From: Staphylococcus epidermidis
Lineage (GTDB): Bacteria; Bacillota; Bacilli; Staphylococcales; Staphylococcaceae
Length of the DNA stretch: 64,000 nt
Assembly (NCBI RefSeq): GCF_006742205.1
Contig: NZ_AP019721.1
Coordinates: 1,736,001 to 1,800,000, forward strand
Reading direction: 5' to 3'
Shown here: piece by piece, positions 32,229 through 44,175 of the stretch
Layout of the letters: every line of letters starts with the position of its first letter
How positions within the stretch are numbered: the first letter of the stretch is position 1
Notes under the pieces: model-generated
What the model was told of the DNA's origin: nothing
What the model saw: the letters and a program-made list of their open reading frames with translations, nothing else
Databases searched by the model: none
Translations under genes and position numbers: made by a program

Positions 32229-32269
32229 ATACATCTAATCTAACGGATTATGATTAGATGTAACTTCTG

Positions 32270-32305
32270 ACGCACAACTTTCCTAGAGAAGGTTGTGCGT
32301 TTTTT
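32270..32305 (+). terminator. Riboswitch-controlled terminator before ykoE
   Basis: ACGCACAACTTT pairs with AAGGTTGTGCGT (one wobble) followed by six T residues, ending just before the AGGAGG of ykoE. A separate hairpin ACATCTAATC/GATTAGATGT (32231-32261) lies between it and the aptamer. Its left arm overlaps the aptamer-terminator switching sequence. Confidence 0.9.
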
Positions 32306-32320
32306 AGGAGGATGTTTTTT

Positions 32321-32896
32321 ATGTCAAAAGGTTTGAAACTATCTGAAATTCTTGTGACAGTTTTAATTTCAGTAGTATTTGCCATCATTTATAACTTATG
32401 GTGGTTTGTTTACAATATTGTACAAGTTGCGGGTATTCACTTAGAACAACTTACATATGGTGTATGGTTTATGGCAGCAGTCGTTTGTTACTTAATCATT
32501 CCTAAGCCAGGTATAGCATTATTAGCAGAAATCGCAGCTGGAGCTGGTGAAACGATTGTTATGGGAAAATTTGATATACCTACTATCATATATGCGATAT
32601 TACAGGGATTGGCTTGTGAAATTATATTTGCTATTTTTAAATACAAATCACGTTCTGCTGCTGTAGCAATGCTTGCTGGGTTAGCAACTGCTTTAATCTC
32701 TTTCCCAGTGGATTACTTCTATGGTTACTTAAACGAAGTTGCTGGATGGAACTTACTACTATTTATAGTTTTCCGTTCAATTAGCGGAATTGTATTAGCT
32801 GGTTTAGTTTCATACTGGATTGTCAAAGCATTAGATAAAACCGGTGTAACTAAATTCTTTAGACCAGCATCACAACAAGATTACGATAACCTATAA
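32321..32896 (+). CDS. ykoE: Thiamine-precursor ECF transporter, substrate-binding membrane component YkoE
   Basis: 191-residue integral membrane S component with about five or six helices. It matches YkoE of the YkoEDC system, thought to import the thiamine precursor hydroxymethylpyrimidine. The ATG at 32312 directly abuts the AGGAGG and is too close, so ATG 32321 (MSKGLKL) is used. It is first in a three-gene operon controlled by the TPP riboswitch, which strongly supports a thiamine role. The exact substrate is inferred from family and riboswitch. Confidence 0.88.
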   Translation: MSKGLKLSEILVTVLISVVFAIIYNLWWFVYNIVQVAGIHLEQLTYGVWFMAAVVCYLIIPKPGIALLAEIAAGAGETIVMGKFDIPTIIYAILQGLACEIIFAIFKYKSRSAAVAMLAGLATALISFPVDYFYGYLNEVAGWNLLLFIVFRSISGIVLAGLVSYWIVKALDKTGVTKFFRPASQQDYDNL

Positions 32897-32909
32897 GGGG
32901 ATTTTTTAA

Positions 32910-34313
32910 TTGTTACGTGTTAAAAATTTACGTTTAAAGTATCCGAATGGTGATAGGAAAATATTCGATAACTTAAATCTTGAGATTAAAAATAAAGAAA
33001 AAGTGCTTTTACTCGGTCCTTCCGGATCAGGTAAAAGCACATTACTTAATGTATTAAGTGGAATAGTACCTAATTTAATTGAACTTCCGATGAAATATGA
33101 TGAATTGAATATTGATCATGATAGTGGCGTTATATTTCAAGATCCAGATAATCAATTTTGTATGCCAAAAGTATATGAAGAACTTGCATTTGTTTTAGAA
33201 AATAGAAATATTCCTAGAAGTGAGATGGATCAAGAAATCGAAAACGCACTAAAGTCTGTAGACCTTAATGTTACTCATAAAACATATGTCAACAATCTAA
33301 GTGGCGGCATGAAACAGAAGTTAGCTATTGTTGAAACAATACTACAAAAATCAAAGACACTTTTTTTAGATGAGCCTACTGCAATGCTCGACGTGAAAGC
33401 AACTGAAGATTTATGGAAGAAATTAATCAATCTTTGGAAAGATCAAACAGTTTTAATTGTTGAGCATAAGGTTGAACATATTTGGCAACATGTTGACCGC
33501 GTGTTGTTATTAAATTATGATGGTGAAATTGTTGCTGACGACACCCCAGAACAAATCTTAGATCATTATGAAGCGTTATTAACTGAATATGGAGTTTGGC
33601 ACCCTAGAGCATGGCACAGTGCACCACGCCCCATCCCATTACCTAATCAAACAAAGAACCTCTTATTTCATTTTGACGACGGGCAAATTATTAGAGGTAA
33701 AAAGACACTTTTTTCATCCAAGGAGCTTAAACTGTATTCAGGTGAATGGTTAACAATCACTGGTAAAAATGGTGCTGGTAAAACCTCTTTACTAGAAGCT
33801 ATGTTACAACTGATTAAATATGAAGGTGACATGTTTTATCGCGATCAATTATTATCTAAAATTAAACAAGCGGCAAAGCATATGTATTTGGTATATCAGA
33901 ACCCTGAATTACAATTTATTACTAATTCTGTTTATGATGAAGTGTATATTCATTATAATCACTTAGATCCTAAGCATGCGAATGATGAAACCATGGATCT
34001 GTTAAAATTATTACATTTAGATCAAGTTAAGGATCATCATCCTTTTGAAATATCAACAGGTCAAAAGCGTCGTTTAAGTGTTGCAACAGCATTAAGTTCA
34101 AAGGCAGAGATTATTTTACTAGATGAACCAACATTCGGTCTAGATAGTCATAATACATTTCAACTTATTAAGTTATTTCAAGAACGCGTTAATCAAGGTC
34201 AAACAATTATCATGGTGACACATGATCCAGAAATTATTAAACGATATCCAACAAGACGATTACGCGTGGAAGATGGGTGTCTTAAAGAAATGGAAGGTGA
34301 ACACATTGTTTGA
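32910..34313 (+). CDS. ykoD: ECF transporter duplicated ATPase YkoD
   Basis: 467-residue fusion of two ABC ATPase domains. The first has Walker A GPSGSGKST at 36-44, signature LSGGMKQ near 129-135 and Walker B FLDEP near 155. The second has GKNGAGKTS near 287-295, signature ISTGQKRR near 379 and ILLDEP near 402. Such a fusion supplies both nucleotide-binding domains of an ECF module. The start codon is TTG at 32910 behind AAGGGGA, 13 bases after ykoE. It overlaps the start of ykoC. Confidence 0.92.
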   Translation: MLRVKNLRLKYPNGDRKIFDNLNLEIKNKEKVLLLGPSGSGKSTLLNVLSGIVPNLIELPMKYDELNIDHDSGVIFQDPDNQFCMPKVYEELAFVLENRNIPRSEMDQEIENALKSVDLNVTHKTYVNNLSGGMKQKLAIVETILQKSKTLFLDEPTAMLDVKATEDLWKKLINLWKDQTVLIVEHKVEHIWQHVDRVLLLNYDGEIVADDTPEQILDHYEALLTEYGVWHPRAWHSAPRPIPLPNQTKNLLFHFDDGQIIRGKKTLFSSKELKLYSGEWLTITGKNGAGKTSLLEAMLQLIKYEGDMFYRDQLLSKIKQAAKHMYLVYQNPELQFITNSVYDEVYIHYNHLDPKHANDETMDLLKLLHLDQVKDHHPFEISTGQKRRLSVATALSSKAEIILLDEPTFGLDSHNTFQLIKLFQERVNQGQTIIMVTHDPEIIKRYPTRRLRVEDGCLKEMEGEHIV

Positions 34314-35112
34314 AAGATGGAAAAAACGCCACACCTTCGTTGATGATGTAAATATTATTACTAAGTTACTTTTAGGTATCGCATTATTCTTTTTCATTAT
34401 ATTTATCCATAACTTCGACTTTATGATTTATATCGTCATATTAATGTTTATGTTCTTACTTTTATTTAACGGTACAGAATTTAAAATAACGGCAATATTT
34501 ATATTAGTTACAACCCTCTTTGCCTTGATGTCATCATTATTTATGATTTTATATGGTGATGGAGAACATATGCTTGTAAAATTTGGTATTTTGCAAATAA
34601 GTACAGAAAGTATTGTACGAGGTCTTCATCTATCTATGAGAACAATTACCGTTTCAATGTTTGGTATACTAATCGCATTGACTTCACAAATTGTAATGAT
34701 TTTTTATAGTTTAATGCAACATTTAAAGGTAAAGCCAAAGTTTGCTTATGCTTTTATGGCAGCGATTAGAATGGTTCCACTTATAATAAGTTCTCTTATT
34801 CAATTAAGACGTTCCCTAAAAATGCGTTATCAAATGATAGATGCATCTAACTATAAAGGAATCAAGCGTCTTAATCATTTAGTCATACCTTTATTAAGTC
34901 AAAATATTCGACGTGCACATCAACTTTCAGTTGCAATGGAGTCTAAAGGTTTTAAAGATGGTCCGAGAACATACTACTATCGGGTAACATTTTCATATAA
35001 AGATATCGTATTTATTGCTTGTATATTAATTATCATTACTTTGTCATTTGTCTTATCATCATACCTTCCAATTACTGGTATTCATGATGTCCGTTTTGGA
35101 CAATTAGACTAA
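34306..35112 (+). CDS. ykoC: ECF transporter transmembrane coupling protein YkoC
   Basis: T component that links the ATPase YkoD to the S component YkoE. About five or six helices are visible, and a coupling motif SKGFKDGPRTYY lies near the end, of the ECF-T type (A/S-R/K-G). The frame extends 28 codons further up inside ykoD, but TTG 34306, preceded by GGAAGGTGA, overlaps the ykoD stop by eight bases and gives 268 residues. It is last in the operon, followed by a strong bidirectional terminator. Confidence 0.88.
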   Translation: MFERWKKRHTFVDDVNIITKLLLGIALFFFIIFIHNFDFMIYIVILMFMFLLLFNGTEFKITAIFILVTTLFALMSSLFMILYGDGEHMLVKFGILQISTESIVRGLHLSMRTITVSMFGILIALTSQIVMIFYSLMQHLKVKPKFAYAFMAAIRMVPLIISSLIQLRRSLKMRYQMIDASNYKGIKRLNHLVIPLLSQNIRRAHQLSVAMESKGFKDGPRTYYYRVTFSYKDIVFIACILIIITLSFVLSSYLPITGIHDVRFGQLD

Positions 35113-35183
35113 TAATCATACACCAAATATTTAATTAAAAGTAAATATTCATTTTATTCCAATGTAAATAGAAATCATAAAAA

Positions 35184-35222
35184 ATGTCCTTCGTTGATCT
35201 TATCCAATCAACGAAGGACTTT
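35184..35222. terminator. Bidirectional terminator between ykoC and purD
   Basis: GTCCTTCGTTGAT and ATCAACGAAGGAC form a 13-bp stem with an A-tract and a T-tract outside. It closes two convergent operons. Confidence 0.9.
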
Positions 35223-35244
35223 ATTTCAAATTGAACAACCAATT

Positions 35245-36486
35245 TTACTTAGTGATGGCTTTATTCCCAATATCATTACGATAAAAAAGATTATCACTTT
35301 TTATTTGTCGTGCATGTTCATATGCATTTGCTTGTGCTTTTTCAACTGTTGGACCTTCCCCTATAGCTAGGATAACTCTTCCACCAGAATTCACAAAACA
35401 TTGACCTTCTTTCTTTAATCCACTCACATAATAATGAGAATCTAGATTAAAACCACTTATTTCATGCCCTTTTTCATATGAACCAGGGTATCCTTTAGAT
35501 GCTAGCATTACTCCTACAACAGCTTCATCTTTCCAGTTAAAATGAATGGGTTGGCAATTTTCCAAATCGATAATGAGTTGCATTAAGTCACTTTCTAAAC
35601 GTGTTAATAATACTTGTGCTTCAGGATCACCAAAACGTGCATTAAATTCAATAACTTTAGGTCCATCTTTTGTTAAAATTGCACCAATATATAGTAATCC
35701 GAAGAAGTCATGACCTTCTTGTGCCATAGCTTTAGCAATAGGTTGAGCAATCTCCTTATTGGTTTGTTCAAGAACAGATGCATCAATGTGGGGTACAGGG
35801 CAATATGCGCCCATCCCACCAGTATTTGGTCCTTGATCATTATCAAATGCTCGCTTATGATCTTGAGCAATACAGTCGAAAGGAACCGCATAATCTCCAT
35901 TTACAAAAGTCATTAAAGAAAACTCTTCTCCTTCTAAATAACTTTCGAAAACGACTTTCCCTTTTTCTTCTTGATAAATTTTTTTGACCCCATCTAATGC
36001 GTCTTCTCTCGTAAAAGCAATAATAACCCCTTTACCTGCTGCTAAACCGTCTTTCTTTATTACGATTGGTAAATCACAAGTTTCAACATATTGCAACGCC
36101 TCGTTACGTGAACTTACTTCTTTATATTCTGCTGTAGGAATACGATATTTGTCCATTAATTGCTTGGCAAATAATTTTGAACCTTCAATTTGAGCGGCAT
36201 CTTGTCCTGGACCAAACACTTTAATATTTGCATTTCTTAATAAATCAGCTAACCCATCTATTAAAGGTTGTTCAGGCCCAATGATTACCCAATCAATTGC
36301 GTTATGCTGAGCAAAATGTAAAATAGCTTGATGATCTGATTCAGCAATTTCACTGTGCACTTCAGCAATATTGACCATTGCATCATTTCCTGGAATCGCG
36401 TAAACCTTATCTACAATTGGAGATTGATTGATTTTAGAAGCTAATGCATGTTCACGTCCACCAGCTCCAACTATTAAAACTTTCAA
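35245..36486 (-). CDS. purD: Phosphoribosylamine-glycine ligase
   Basis: Joins glycine to phosphoribosylamine using ATP, the second step of purine synthesis. 413 residues in the ATP-grasp fold. The N-terminal [14 protein letters not shown] and the P-loop-like [11 protein letters not shown] near 144-154 are characteristic. The metal-binding [10 protein letters not shown] segment near 284-293 is intact. It is last in the operon, 25 bases after purH, ending at the shared terminator. Confidence 0.97.
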
Positions 36487-36511
36487 TAGATTACCCCTTT
36501 CTTTTCAAAAA

Positions 36512-37990
36512 TTAATGTTTAAAATGACGCATACCTGTCATAACCATTGTAATGCCATATTTATTAGCCATATCAATGGAATCTTGATCTTTAATTGAAC
36601 CACCTGGTTGAATAATTGCCTTAATACCATGTTCGGCAGCATATTCAACTGTATCTCCCATTGGGAAGAAACCATCTGAAACAAGCGCAACATTATCGTT
36701 AATTTCTATTGCTCTTTCGATTGCAATTTTAGCGGAACCTACACGATTCATTTGTCCTGCACCTATACCAACTGTTTGTTTGTTATTACTCAAAATCACT
36801 GCATTACTCTTAACGGCACTTACAACTTTCCAACCTAGAAGCATAGCTTCCCACTGTGCTTCTGTAGGTTGAGTGTCGGTAGCAACAGTCATGTCGTTTC
36901 GAGTCACATCTTTATTATCTTTATCCTGTACTAAGTAACCACCTGAAACGGAAACAAATTCTTGTTCAGCGTTATCAATTGTCATATCTATTTGTAATAA
37001 ACGAATATTTTTCTTTTGTGTCAATATTTTTAAAGCTTCCTCAGTAAATTGAGGTGCGATAACTACTTCTAAAAAGATAGAATGTAATGCTTCAGCTAAT
37101 TTAACATCTACCGTTCTATTCAATGCTATAATTCCGCCAAATATTGATTGATTATCCGCTTCATATGCATGTTGAAATGCTTCATCAATCGACTGTCCAA
37201 TTCCTACTCCACACGGGTTCATATGTTTTACTGCTACAGCAGTTGGCTCGTTGAATTTTTTTACTAAACTGAGCGCTGCATCTGCGTCTTTAATATTATT
37301 AAAACTCAATTGTTTACCATGTAATTGTTTTGCACCAGCAATCGTATGTTTGCTATCAGATGTTCTAACAAAATATGCAGATTGTTGAGGATTTTCGCCA
37401 TATCTTAGTGTTTCTTTATTGTCTTTGAAATAGTTAACAATAGCATGATCATATTCATTTGTATGTTGGAAAACTTTAACCATTAGCGATTTTCTATATG
37501 CTTCGTCCAATTGATGATTTTTAATTCTCTCAATTACCTCGTTGTAATCGGAAGGATGTACGATAGTTGTAACATGTTTAAAGTTTTTAGCAGCTGCTCT
37601 TAACATTGTAGGTCCACCAATATCAATATTTTCTACTGCATCAGTTTCTGTTACATCAGGTTGAGCAACAGTCTGTTGGAAAGGATATAGGTTGACTACT
37701 ACCATATCAATTAAATCAATATGTTGTTCTCGTAATTGCTCTAAATGATGTTCTTTATCTCGATCAGCTAAAATACCACCATGGACTGCTGGATGTAGTG
37801 TTTTAACACGACCATCCATAATCTCTGGAAATTGTGTTAATTCTGACACGGACTTAATATTGATATTCGCATCTTCTAATACACGTTTTGTACCACCCGT
37901 AGAATACAGTTCATAGTCTAAATTAGTTAATGCTTTTGCAAACTCTACAATTCCACTTTTATTAGAAACGCTTAATATTGCTTTTTTCAT
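36512..37990 (-). CDS. purH: Bifunctional AICAR formyltransferase / IMP cyclohydrolase
   Basis: Performs the last two steps to IMP. 492 residues. The N-terminal MGS-like cyclohydrolase domain (about 1-195) contains DGRVKTLHP and YPFQQT. The C-terminal formyltransferase domain carries [10 protein letters not shown] near 258-267 and uses 10-formyl-THF, the product of FolD encoded divergently at the other end of the operon. It starts 17 bases after purN. Confidence 0.97.
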   Translation of the reverse strand: MKKAILSVSNKSGIVEFAKALTNLDYELYSTGGTKRVLEDANINIKSVSELTQFPEIMDGRVKTLHPAVHGGILADRDKEHHLEQLREQHIDLIDMVVVNLYPFQQTVAQPDVTETDAVENIDIGGPTMLRAAAKNFKHVTTIVHPSDYNEVIERIKNHQLDEAYRKSLMVKVFQHTNEYDHAIVNYFKDNKETLRYGENPQQSAYFVRTSDSKHTIAGAKQLHGKQLSFNNIKDADAALSLVKKFNEPTAVAVKHMNPCGVGIGQSIDEAFQHAYEADNQSIFGGIIALNRTVDVKLAEALHSIFLEVVIAPQFTEEALKILTQKKNIRLLQIDMTIDNAEQEFVSVSGGYLVQDKDNKDVTRNDMTVATDTQPTEAQWEAMLLGWKVVSAVKSNAVILSNNKQTVGIGAGQMNRVGSAKIAIERAIEINDNVALVSDGFFPMGDTVEYAAEHGIKAIIQPGGSIKDQDSIDMANKYGITMVMTGMRHFKH

Positions 37991-38006
37991 TCTATAAGAT
38001 ACTCCT

Positions 38007-38573
38007 CTATTTAATGATTTTAGCTATAACTCTTGGATAAAGTTCATATTCTAAATGTTTTACTCTATCTTCTAATTGTTCTTTAGTATCGTCCGGTTTT
38101 ATATCACATTGCTGTTGTTCAATAATTTCTCCCGTATCCATCCCACTATCTACATAATGGACAGTTGATCCAGTTACAGTATCTCCACTTTCTAACGCTT
38201 GTCCTATGGCATCTAAACCTTTGAATTTAGGCAATAATGAGGGATGTATATTTAATATCCTTCCTTCATAAGCTTGTAATAAGTCTTGGCCAACTAGTCT
38301 CATATAACCAGCTAATACAATCCACTGAACTTCCTCACTGGATAATAATTTAAGTAGATGCTGTTCATATAAAGATTTGGATGAAAAGTCTTTTGGCTTG
38401 TTAATATGAATTGGAATATTTAAATTTTTAGCTCTATCAATACAGGGTACCCCTTCATTATCTGTATACAGTGCCGTTACATTGATACCAGATAATTGCC
38501 CTGTTTGGATATGTTTTACAATATTTTCAAAGTTACTACCTGATCCTGAGGCAAAAATCGCTATATTGGTCAC
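38007..38573 (-). CDS. purN: Phosphoribosylglycinamide formyltransferase
   Basis: Formyl-THF-dependent third step of the pathway. 188 residues. [13 protein letters not shown] near 6-18 binds phosphate, and [10 protein letters not shown] near 110 together with a later DTGEII contains catalytic-site residues. It starts at GTG 38573, sharing one base with the purM stop (TAGTG), so translation is coupled. Confidence 0.96.
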   Translation of the reverse strand: MTNIAIFASGSGSNFENIVKHIQTGQLSGINVTALYTDNEGVPCIDRAKNLNIPIHINKPKDFSSKSLYEQHLLKLLSSEEVQWIVLAGYMRLVGQDLLQAYEGRILNIHPSLLPKFKGLDAIGQALESGDTVTGSTVHYVDSGMDTGEIIEQQQCDIKPDDTKEQLEDRVKHLEYELYPRVIAKIIK

Positions 38574-39604
38574 TATTCTACCTCCAATAAATGAATAGGT
38601 GTATCATCATCTTTTATAATCTCACCAATTTCATATGCAGTTGTATCCATTGCACGTAACGTTGTTAATGTTGTTTGAACATCTTTTTTGTCAACAATAA
38701 TTGTATATCCAATACCCATATTAAATATGTTATACATTTCATTCGTTGAAATGTTGCCCTGTTTTTGAAGCCAATTAAAGACTTCCAACGTTGGGAATGA
38801 TTGTGTATCTATTTTTGCTGATAAACCTTTAGGAAGGGCACGCGGAATATTTTCATAGAAACCTCCACCAGTAATATGGCTCATCGCTTTGATATCAATA
38901 TGTTTCTTTAATTCAAGAATAGGCTTTACATACAATTTTGTTGGTGCAAGGAAGGTTTCTAAAAAGGTTTGACCATTAAATTGATCATGTAATTGAACTC
39001 CTGATTCTTTTATCATTTTTCTAACTAGACTATAGCCATTTGAATGAATACCACTTGAAGCTAAACCAATAATTGCTTGTCCTTCTTCAACATTTGAACC
39101 ATCAATATAGTCCTCTTTCTCTACCGCTCCTACTGCAAAACCAGCAATATCATATTCACCTTCATGATACATTTCTCCCATTTCAGCAGTTTCACCGCCT
39201 ATAAGTGCCGTATTGGTTTGTTCGCAACCGTCACTTATACCTTTAACGATTTGCTCTATAGTACTTGGCACTACTTTATTCGTGGCAATATAGTCTAAAA
39301 AGTATAAAGGTTCAGCACCTGTTGTTAAAATATCATTTACACACATTGCGACAGCATCAATACCAATTGTGTCATGCTTTCCATAGTCAATTGCTAATTT
39401 TAACTTTGTACCCACACCGTCAGTACCTGATACCAGAACTGGCGCTTTCATTTTTAATTGAGACAAATCAAATGTTGCACCAAATCCACCTAAACCACCT
39501 AATACTTCTTTGCGCAATGTACGTTCAACATGACTTGTTATTCTTTCGACTGCTTCATATCCTGCTTGAATATTTACACCAGATTCCTCATATGCTTTAG
39601 ACAT
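38573..39604 (-). CDS. purM: Phosphoribosylformylglycinamidine cyclo-ligase (AIR synthetase)
   Basis: ATP-dependent ring closure to aminoimidazole ribotide. The frame is open to 39625, but ATG 39604 ([11 protein letters not shown]) gives 342 residues, the normal staphylococcal length, and overlaps the purF stop by eight bases. [12 protein letters not shown] and the [11 protein letters not shown] nucleotide-binding segment near 57-67 are typical. It ends in TAG shared with purN. Confidence 0.96.
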   Translation of the reverse strand: MSKAYEESGVNIQAGYEAVERITSHVERTLRKEVLGGLGGFGATFDLSQLKMKAPVLVSGTDGVGTKLKLAIDYGKHDTIGIDAVAMCVNDILTTGAEPLYFLDYIATNKVVPSTIEQIVKGISDGCEQTNTALIGGETAEMGEMYHEGEYDIAGFAVGAVEKEDYIDGSNVEEGQAIIGLASSGIHSNGYSLVRKMIKESGVQLHDQFNGQTFLETFLAPTKLYVKPILELKKHIDIKAMSHITGGGFYENIPRALPKGLSAKIDTQSFPTLEVFNWLQKQGNISTNEMYNIFNMGIGYTIIVDKKDVQTTLTTLRAMDTTAYEIGEIIKDDDTPIHLLEVE

Positions 39605-41081
39605 GTAAATTTCCCTCACTATCAAAATAATGTTTATTATTAGCTATATATGATTTTTGACGTTCACTTAAATGCTTTTTATAATTTTTCTCATAATCGT
39701 AAAGTCCTGCTGGATAATCACCTGTAAAACTTTCTACACACAAGCCATGATATGGCGCATCATAATCAAGTCCTATAGACTCGATTAAGCCATCAACGCT
39801 TAAATAAGCAAGAGAATCTGCACCAATATGATTTTTAATTTCCTCAGGAGACTTACTTGCTGAGATGAGTTCAGCTGTTGTAGATACGTCAATACCATAA
39901 AAACTAGGGAACATAAATTCGGGAGAAGCAATTCTTACGTGAATGCGGTTAGCTCCTGAATCCTTAAGCATTTTAACTATGCGTTTAATCGTTGTACCTC
40001 GAACAATCGAATCATCTACAAGTACGATATCTTTACCATCAACAATATCCTTAACAGCCGACAGTTTCACACGTACACCTTGCTCTCTTAATTCCTGAGT
40101 AGGTTGTATAAAAGTTCGAGCAACATATTGATTTTTAACTAGTCCCATTTCATATGGTAGGCCTATTTCTTCAGCATAACCACTTGCTGCAGATAATGAT
40201 GAATTAGGTACGCCTATTACCATATCTGCTTTTGCTGGGTTTTCCTGTGCTAACCGTTTACCTGATGCCTTTCGTACCGCATGAACATTTTTTCCTGCAA
40301 TCGTTGAATCAGGTCTCGCAAAATAAATATATTCCATAGCTGAAATTGCAGTTGTTGTTTGTCGTGTGTAAGTCTTAACTTCTATACCTTCATCCGTAAT
40401 AACAACATACTCACCTGCATGAATATCTTGTATAAATTCAGCACCTAAAACATCAATCGCACATGTTTCACTTGCTAAAATATAAGCACCGTTCTCCATT
40501 TTTCCAACTACTAATGGTCGAATAGCATTAGGATCTACTACACCATACAACGCATCTTTTGTTAGGATGGCAAAAGTAAATCCACCCTTAATGAGTCGTA
40601 AACTCTCTTTCAATGCCTCTTCAAATGTCGGCGCCTTACTACGACGAATTAAGTGCATAATGACTTCAGTATCCGAAGAAGAATGGAAAATCGCACCTTG
40701 TTCTTCTAAATTTTGACGTAATGATTTAGCGTTAATTAAATTACCGTTATGACATATACCTACGCTCATATCATAAAAGTGATATAAAAATGGTTGAATA
40801 TTTTCAATGCCTTTATTACCAGAGGTTGCGTAACGAACATGTCCTATCGCATGTGGATAACCTTTTATATTTGACATATGTTCGTCTTTAATTGCTTCAG
40901 TTAATAGGCCTAATCCTCGTTCACCTTTTAGCGTTTCGTGATTTGAAACTACAATACCTGCACCTTCTTGACCTCTGTGTTGTAAACTATGTAGACCCAT
41001 ATATGTTAACTGTGCTGCTTCAGGATGATTCCAAATACCGAAAACGCCACATTCTTCATTTAATCCTGAGTAGTTAGACAT
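39597..41081 (-). CDS. purF: Amidophosphoribosyltransferase
   Basis: Commits PRPP to purine synthesis and is a usual point of AMP/GMP feedback. ATG 41081 gives 494 residues starting [16 protein letters not shown] ten-residue propeptide precedes the catalytic Cys11, as in the Bacillus-type enzyme where it is removed by self-cleavage. The frame is open seven codons further, without a site. GGAAGGGG precedes the chosen ATG. The glutaminase domain comes first, then the PRPP motif [12 protein letters not shown] near 360. It starts inside the end of purL (22-base overlap). Confidence 0.96.
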   Translation of the reverse strand: MSNYSGLNEECGVFGIWNHPEAAQLTYMGLHSLQHRGQEGAGIVVSNHETLKGERGLGLLTEAIKDEHMSNIKGYPHAIGHVRYATSGNKGIENIQPFLYHFYDMSVGICHNGNLINAKSLRQNLEEQGAIFHSSSDTEVIMHLIRRSKAPTFEEALKESLRLIKGGFTFAILTKDALYGVVDPNAIRPLVVGKMENGAYILASETCAIDVLGAEFIQDIHAGEYVVITDEGIEVKTYTRQTTTAISAMEYIYFARPDSTIAGKNVHAVRKASGKRLAQENPAKADMVIGVPNSSLSAASGYAEEIGLPYEMGLVKNQYVARTFIQPTQELREQGVRVKLSAVKDIVDGKDIVLVDDSIVRGTTIKRIVKMLKDSGANRIHVRIASPEFMFPSFYGIDVSTTAELISASKSPEEIKNHIGADSLAYLSVDGLIESIGLDYDAPYHGLCVESFTGDYPAGLYDYEKNYKKHLSERQKSYIANNKHYFDSEGNLHV

Positions 41082-43249
41082 TGAACTATAGCCCCTTCCC
41101 ATTTTTGTTTGATATCTGAAACGTTTTCTTTTATTTTTACGTCTGAATTAGATATATCAAATAACTGCTGATGAGTTAAATGCCCAATTTCTTGAGCTTG
41201 ATCTATATCCAAAGTTTGCCCTTCTTTAACAACAACAATATATCGTCCTTGAGTTTCACTAAATAATTGTGCATTGGTAACATCCAATTGAGCTTGCATA
41301 CCTAAATCATAATGGGCACTAATTTTAGCTAAAGTAACTAATAAGCCGCCCTTACCAACTGTTTGTACATGAGATGCAATGCCATTACGAATAGCCTGTT
41401 TGATTAATTTTCCTTTTGAAACTTCATCACTTAAATCAATAGATTCAAACTCATGATTAACTGATCCATACAACAATTTTTCCAATTGACTACCACCAAA
41501 GTCATCACGCGTTTCACCAACTAAATAAATCTTATCTCCTGCTTTAGGTTTAAACTCTTTTAGATAGCTCACGTCTTCAATAAGACCAACCATACCTACG
41601 ACAGGTGTAGGGAAGATAGAGGTTCCACGTGTCTCGTTATATAATGAAACATTTCCTGAAACTACAGGAGTTTGAAGCACTTTACAAGCTTCTGACATAC
41701 CTTTTGTTGAATCTATTAATTGTTGATAGATTTCTTTCTTCTCTGGAGAACCATAGTTTAGACAATCAGTCATAGCCAATGGTGTCGCCCCTACTGCAAT
41801 TAAATTTCGATAGGCTTCAGCAACAACCATTTTTCCACCTTCATAAGGTTGGTTGAAAACATAACGTGCTTCACCATCTATAGTTGAAGCAATAGCTTTT
41901 TGTGTTCCTTCTACGCGCACAACTGAAGCTTGTAAACCTGGCTTAATAATTGTATTTGCTCCTACTTGTTGATCGTATTGTTCATATAAATGATGTTTAG
42001 ATGCTATTGTTGGGTGTTGTAATAACTTGATAAATGTATCATGTACATCTATATTGCTGTAATCGTTTTTTGATGTATTATATTCCTTTTCTTCTCCTTC
42101 TAAAATATACACTGGTGCCTCATCAGCAAGAGGTTGCACAGGAATGTCTGCATACACTTCATCATCGTATGTAAGCACGAATCTATCAGTGTCTGTTACT
42201 TCACCGATTACTGCACTATCTAGTTCGTGTTTATTGAATAAATCTAAAAACTTTTGTTCTGTACCTTTTTCTACAACTAACAGCATTCTTTCTTGCGTTT
42301 CTGAAAGCATCATTTCATATGGGGAAATTCCAGGTTCTCTTGTTGGAACTTGATCAAGTCTTAAATGTAAACCACTACCACCTTTAGCTGCCATTTCAGA
42401 TGAAGATGAAGTTAAACCAGCTGCTCCCATATCTTGTATACCTACTAGTTCATCAAAAGTAATTGCTTCTAATGTTGCTTCCATTAGCTTTTTGCCTACA
42501 AATGGATCTCCAATTTGTACTGAAGGTCTTTTACTTTCACTTTCCTCAGTAAGTTCTTCAGATGCAAATGTTGCACCATGAATACCGTCACGCCCAGTTT
42601 TTAAACCTACATATATAACGGAATTACCAACACCCTTAGCTGTTCCTTTTTGGACCATATCATGATCAATGATTCCTACACACATAGCATTGACTAATGG
42701 ATTGCCATCATAGCGTTCATCAAATTCAATCTCACCAGCCGTAGTAGGAATACCAATACAGTTGCCATATCCACCAATACCACTTACAACACCTTTAAGT
42801 AATCGTTGATTTTGTTTTACAGTTAACTCACCAAAACGAAGACTATTTAGTAAATTAATTGGACGGGCACCAATTGAAACAATATCTCTAATAATACCTC
42901 CGACTCCAGTTGCCGCACCTTGATATGGTTCAATTGCAGATGGATGATTGTGAGACTCAACTTTAAATACTACGGCTTGATTATCGCCTATATCTACAAC
43001 ACCTGCACCTTCTCCTGGTCCCATTAATACGTGCTCTCCTGTCGTAGGAAATTGTTTTAAAAATGGTTTAGAATGTTTATATGAGCAATGTTCGCTCCAC
43101 ATCACTGAGAAAATTCCTACTTCTGTGAAGTTGGGTTCTCTACCAAGAATTTCAACCACTTTGTCATATTCTTTATCACTTAATCCCATATCTTGATAAA
43201 GTTTTTCAAGTTTAATCTCTTCATTACTTGGTTCGATAAATTTAGACAT
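41060..43249 (-). CDS. purL: Phosphoribosylformylglycinamidine synthase, large subunit
   Basis: Small-type PurL of 729 residues that works with separate PurS and PurQ rather than as one 1300-residue enzyme. The [15 protein letters not shown] motif near 49-63 and the [12 protein letters not shown] loop near 77-88 are diagnostic. It overlaps purQ by eight bases upstream and purF by 22 bases downstream, among the largest overlaps in the operon. Confidence 0.97.
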   Translation of the reverse strand: MSKFIEPSNEEIKLEKLYQDMGLSDKEYDKVVEILGREPNFTEVGIFSVMWSEHCSYKHSKPFLKQFPTTGEHVLMGPGEGAGVVDIGDNQAVVFKVESHNHPSAIEPYQGAATGVGGIIRDIVSIGARPINLLNSLRFGELTVKQNQRLLKGVVSGIGGYGNCIGIPTTAGEIEFDERYDGNPLVNAMCVGIIDHDMVQKGTAKGVGNSVIYVGLKTGRDGIHGATFASEELTEESESKRPSVQIGDPFVGKKLMEATLEAITFDELVGIQDMGAAGLTSSSSEMAAKGGSGLHLRLDQVPTREPGISPYEMMLSETQERMLLVVEKGTEQKFLDLFNKHELDSAVIGEVTDTDRFVLTYDDEVYADIPVQPLADEAPVYILEGEEKEYNTSKNDYSNIDVHDTFIKLLQHPTIASKHHLYEQYDQQVGANTIIKPGLQASVVRVEGTQKAIASTIDGEARYVFNQPYEGGKMVVAEAYRNLIAVGATPLAMTDCLNYGSPEKKEIYQQLIDSTKGMSEACKVLQTPVVSGNVSLYNETRGTSIFPTPVVGMVGLIEDVSYLKEFKPKAGDKIYLVGETRDDFGGSQLEKLLYGSVNHEFESIDLSDEVSKGKLIKQAIRNGIASHVQTVGKGGLLVTLAKISAHYDLGMQAQLDVTNAQLFSETQGRYIVVVKEGQTLDIDQAQEIGHLTHQQLFDISNSDVKIKENVSDIKQKWEGAIVQCLTTQD

Positions 43250-43913
43250 TTTGTTCCCTCCAACTTTTCACCATTGATTCAAACAATTTCACACCACTAT
43301 TTGTTCCTAATAATGTTTCAAGTGCGCGTTCAGGGTGTGGCATCATCCCACAAACGTTTCCCTCTTTATTAACTATTCCTGCAATATCCTCATAAGAGCC
43401 ATTAGGGTTATTCGTATATTTAAGGATAATTTGATTGTTATCGTTGAGTTCACGATATATTTCATCAGTACAATAATAATGACCTTCACCGTGTGCTACA
43501 GGATAAACAACATTCTCATTTTTCACATATAAATGCGTAAAAGGTGTTTGATTATTAGTAATTTTTAAAGTTTCGTTTCTACTTATAAATAAATGTGAAT
43601 CATTATGAAGTAATGCGCCTGGTAACAATCCAATCTCAGTTAAAATTTGAAACCCATTACATACTCCTAAAACAGGCTTACCTTCTTTCGCAAATCGCTT
43701 AACTTCTTTAATAATCGGAGCAACACTTGCCATAGCTCCCGATCTCAAATAATCGCCAAATGAAAAACCACCAGGTATTAAAACACCATCAAAACCATCT
43801 AAAGTCGTTTCACGATAATCGACATACGCTGCATCAACACCTGATTTAATAGCTGCGTTATACATGTCTCTATCGCAGTTTGAACCAGGGAACACAAGAA
43901 CTGCAAATTTCAT
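43242..43913 (-). CDS. purQ: Phosphoribosylformylglycinamidine synthase, glutaminase subunit
   Basis: Supplies ammonia from glutamine to PurL. A class I glutamine amidotransferase of 223 residues. Nucleophile Cys85 is in VLGVCNGFQ, with His and Glu in HPERALE near 193-195. The open frame runs on to 43988, inside purS, but ATG 43913 starts one base after the purS stop and gives the standard [16 protein letters not shown]. The downstream end overlaps purL. Confidence 0.96.
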   Translation of the reverse strand: MKFAVLVFPGSNCDRDMYNAAIKSGVDAAYVDYRETTLDGFDGVLIPGGFSFGDYLRSGAMASVAPIIKEVKRFAKEGKPVLGVCNGFQILTEIGLLPGALLHNDSHLFISRNETLKITNNQTPFTHLYVKNENVVYPVAHGEGHYYCTDEIYRELNDNNQIILKYTNNPNGSYEDIAGIVNKEGNVCGMMPHPERALETLLGTNSGVKLFESMVKSWREQNV

Positions 43914-43914
43914 A

Positions 43915-44175
43915 TTATGCTTTCTCCTTTTCATCGATAACTTTATAGCTATATTCTTCAATGACTGTATTAGCAAATAACTTTTCACTTAGTGTCGTAA
44001 TAATATTATCAACAGCCTCGTCAGTTGGTTCATTAACTGTCATATATAAAACTTTACCTACTCGAATGTCATTCACTTGTTCATAACCGAGATCGTGAAC
44101 TGCTCGGTTTAAAGCTTGTCCTTGTGTATCTAAAACTTGTGGTTGTAAAGTGATATGTAGTTCAATCGTTTTCAT
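43915..44175 (-). CDS. purS: Phosphoribosylformylglycinamidine synthase subunit PurS
   Basis: 86-residue bridging subunit that assembles PurL and PurQ. The core begins [20 protein letters not shown] and contains [15 protein letters not shown] strands, as in the PurS family. Its start overlaps the purC stop by one base (TAATG). Placement between purC and purQ is the usual Bacillales order. Confidence 0.94.
   Translation of the reverse strand: MKTIELHITLQPQVLDTQGQALNRAVHDLGYEQVNDIRVGKVLYMTVNEPTDEAVDNIITTLSEKLFANTVIEEYSYKVIDEKEKA

Noticed and set aside
43914..43988. 25-residue N-terminal extension of PurQ
   Set aside because: It lies wholly inside purS, and the conserved [10 protein letters not shown] start is at 43913.
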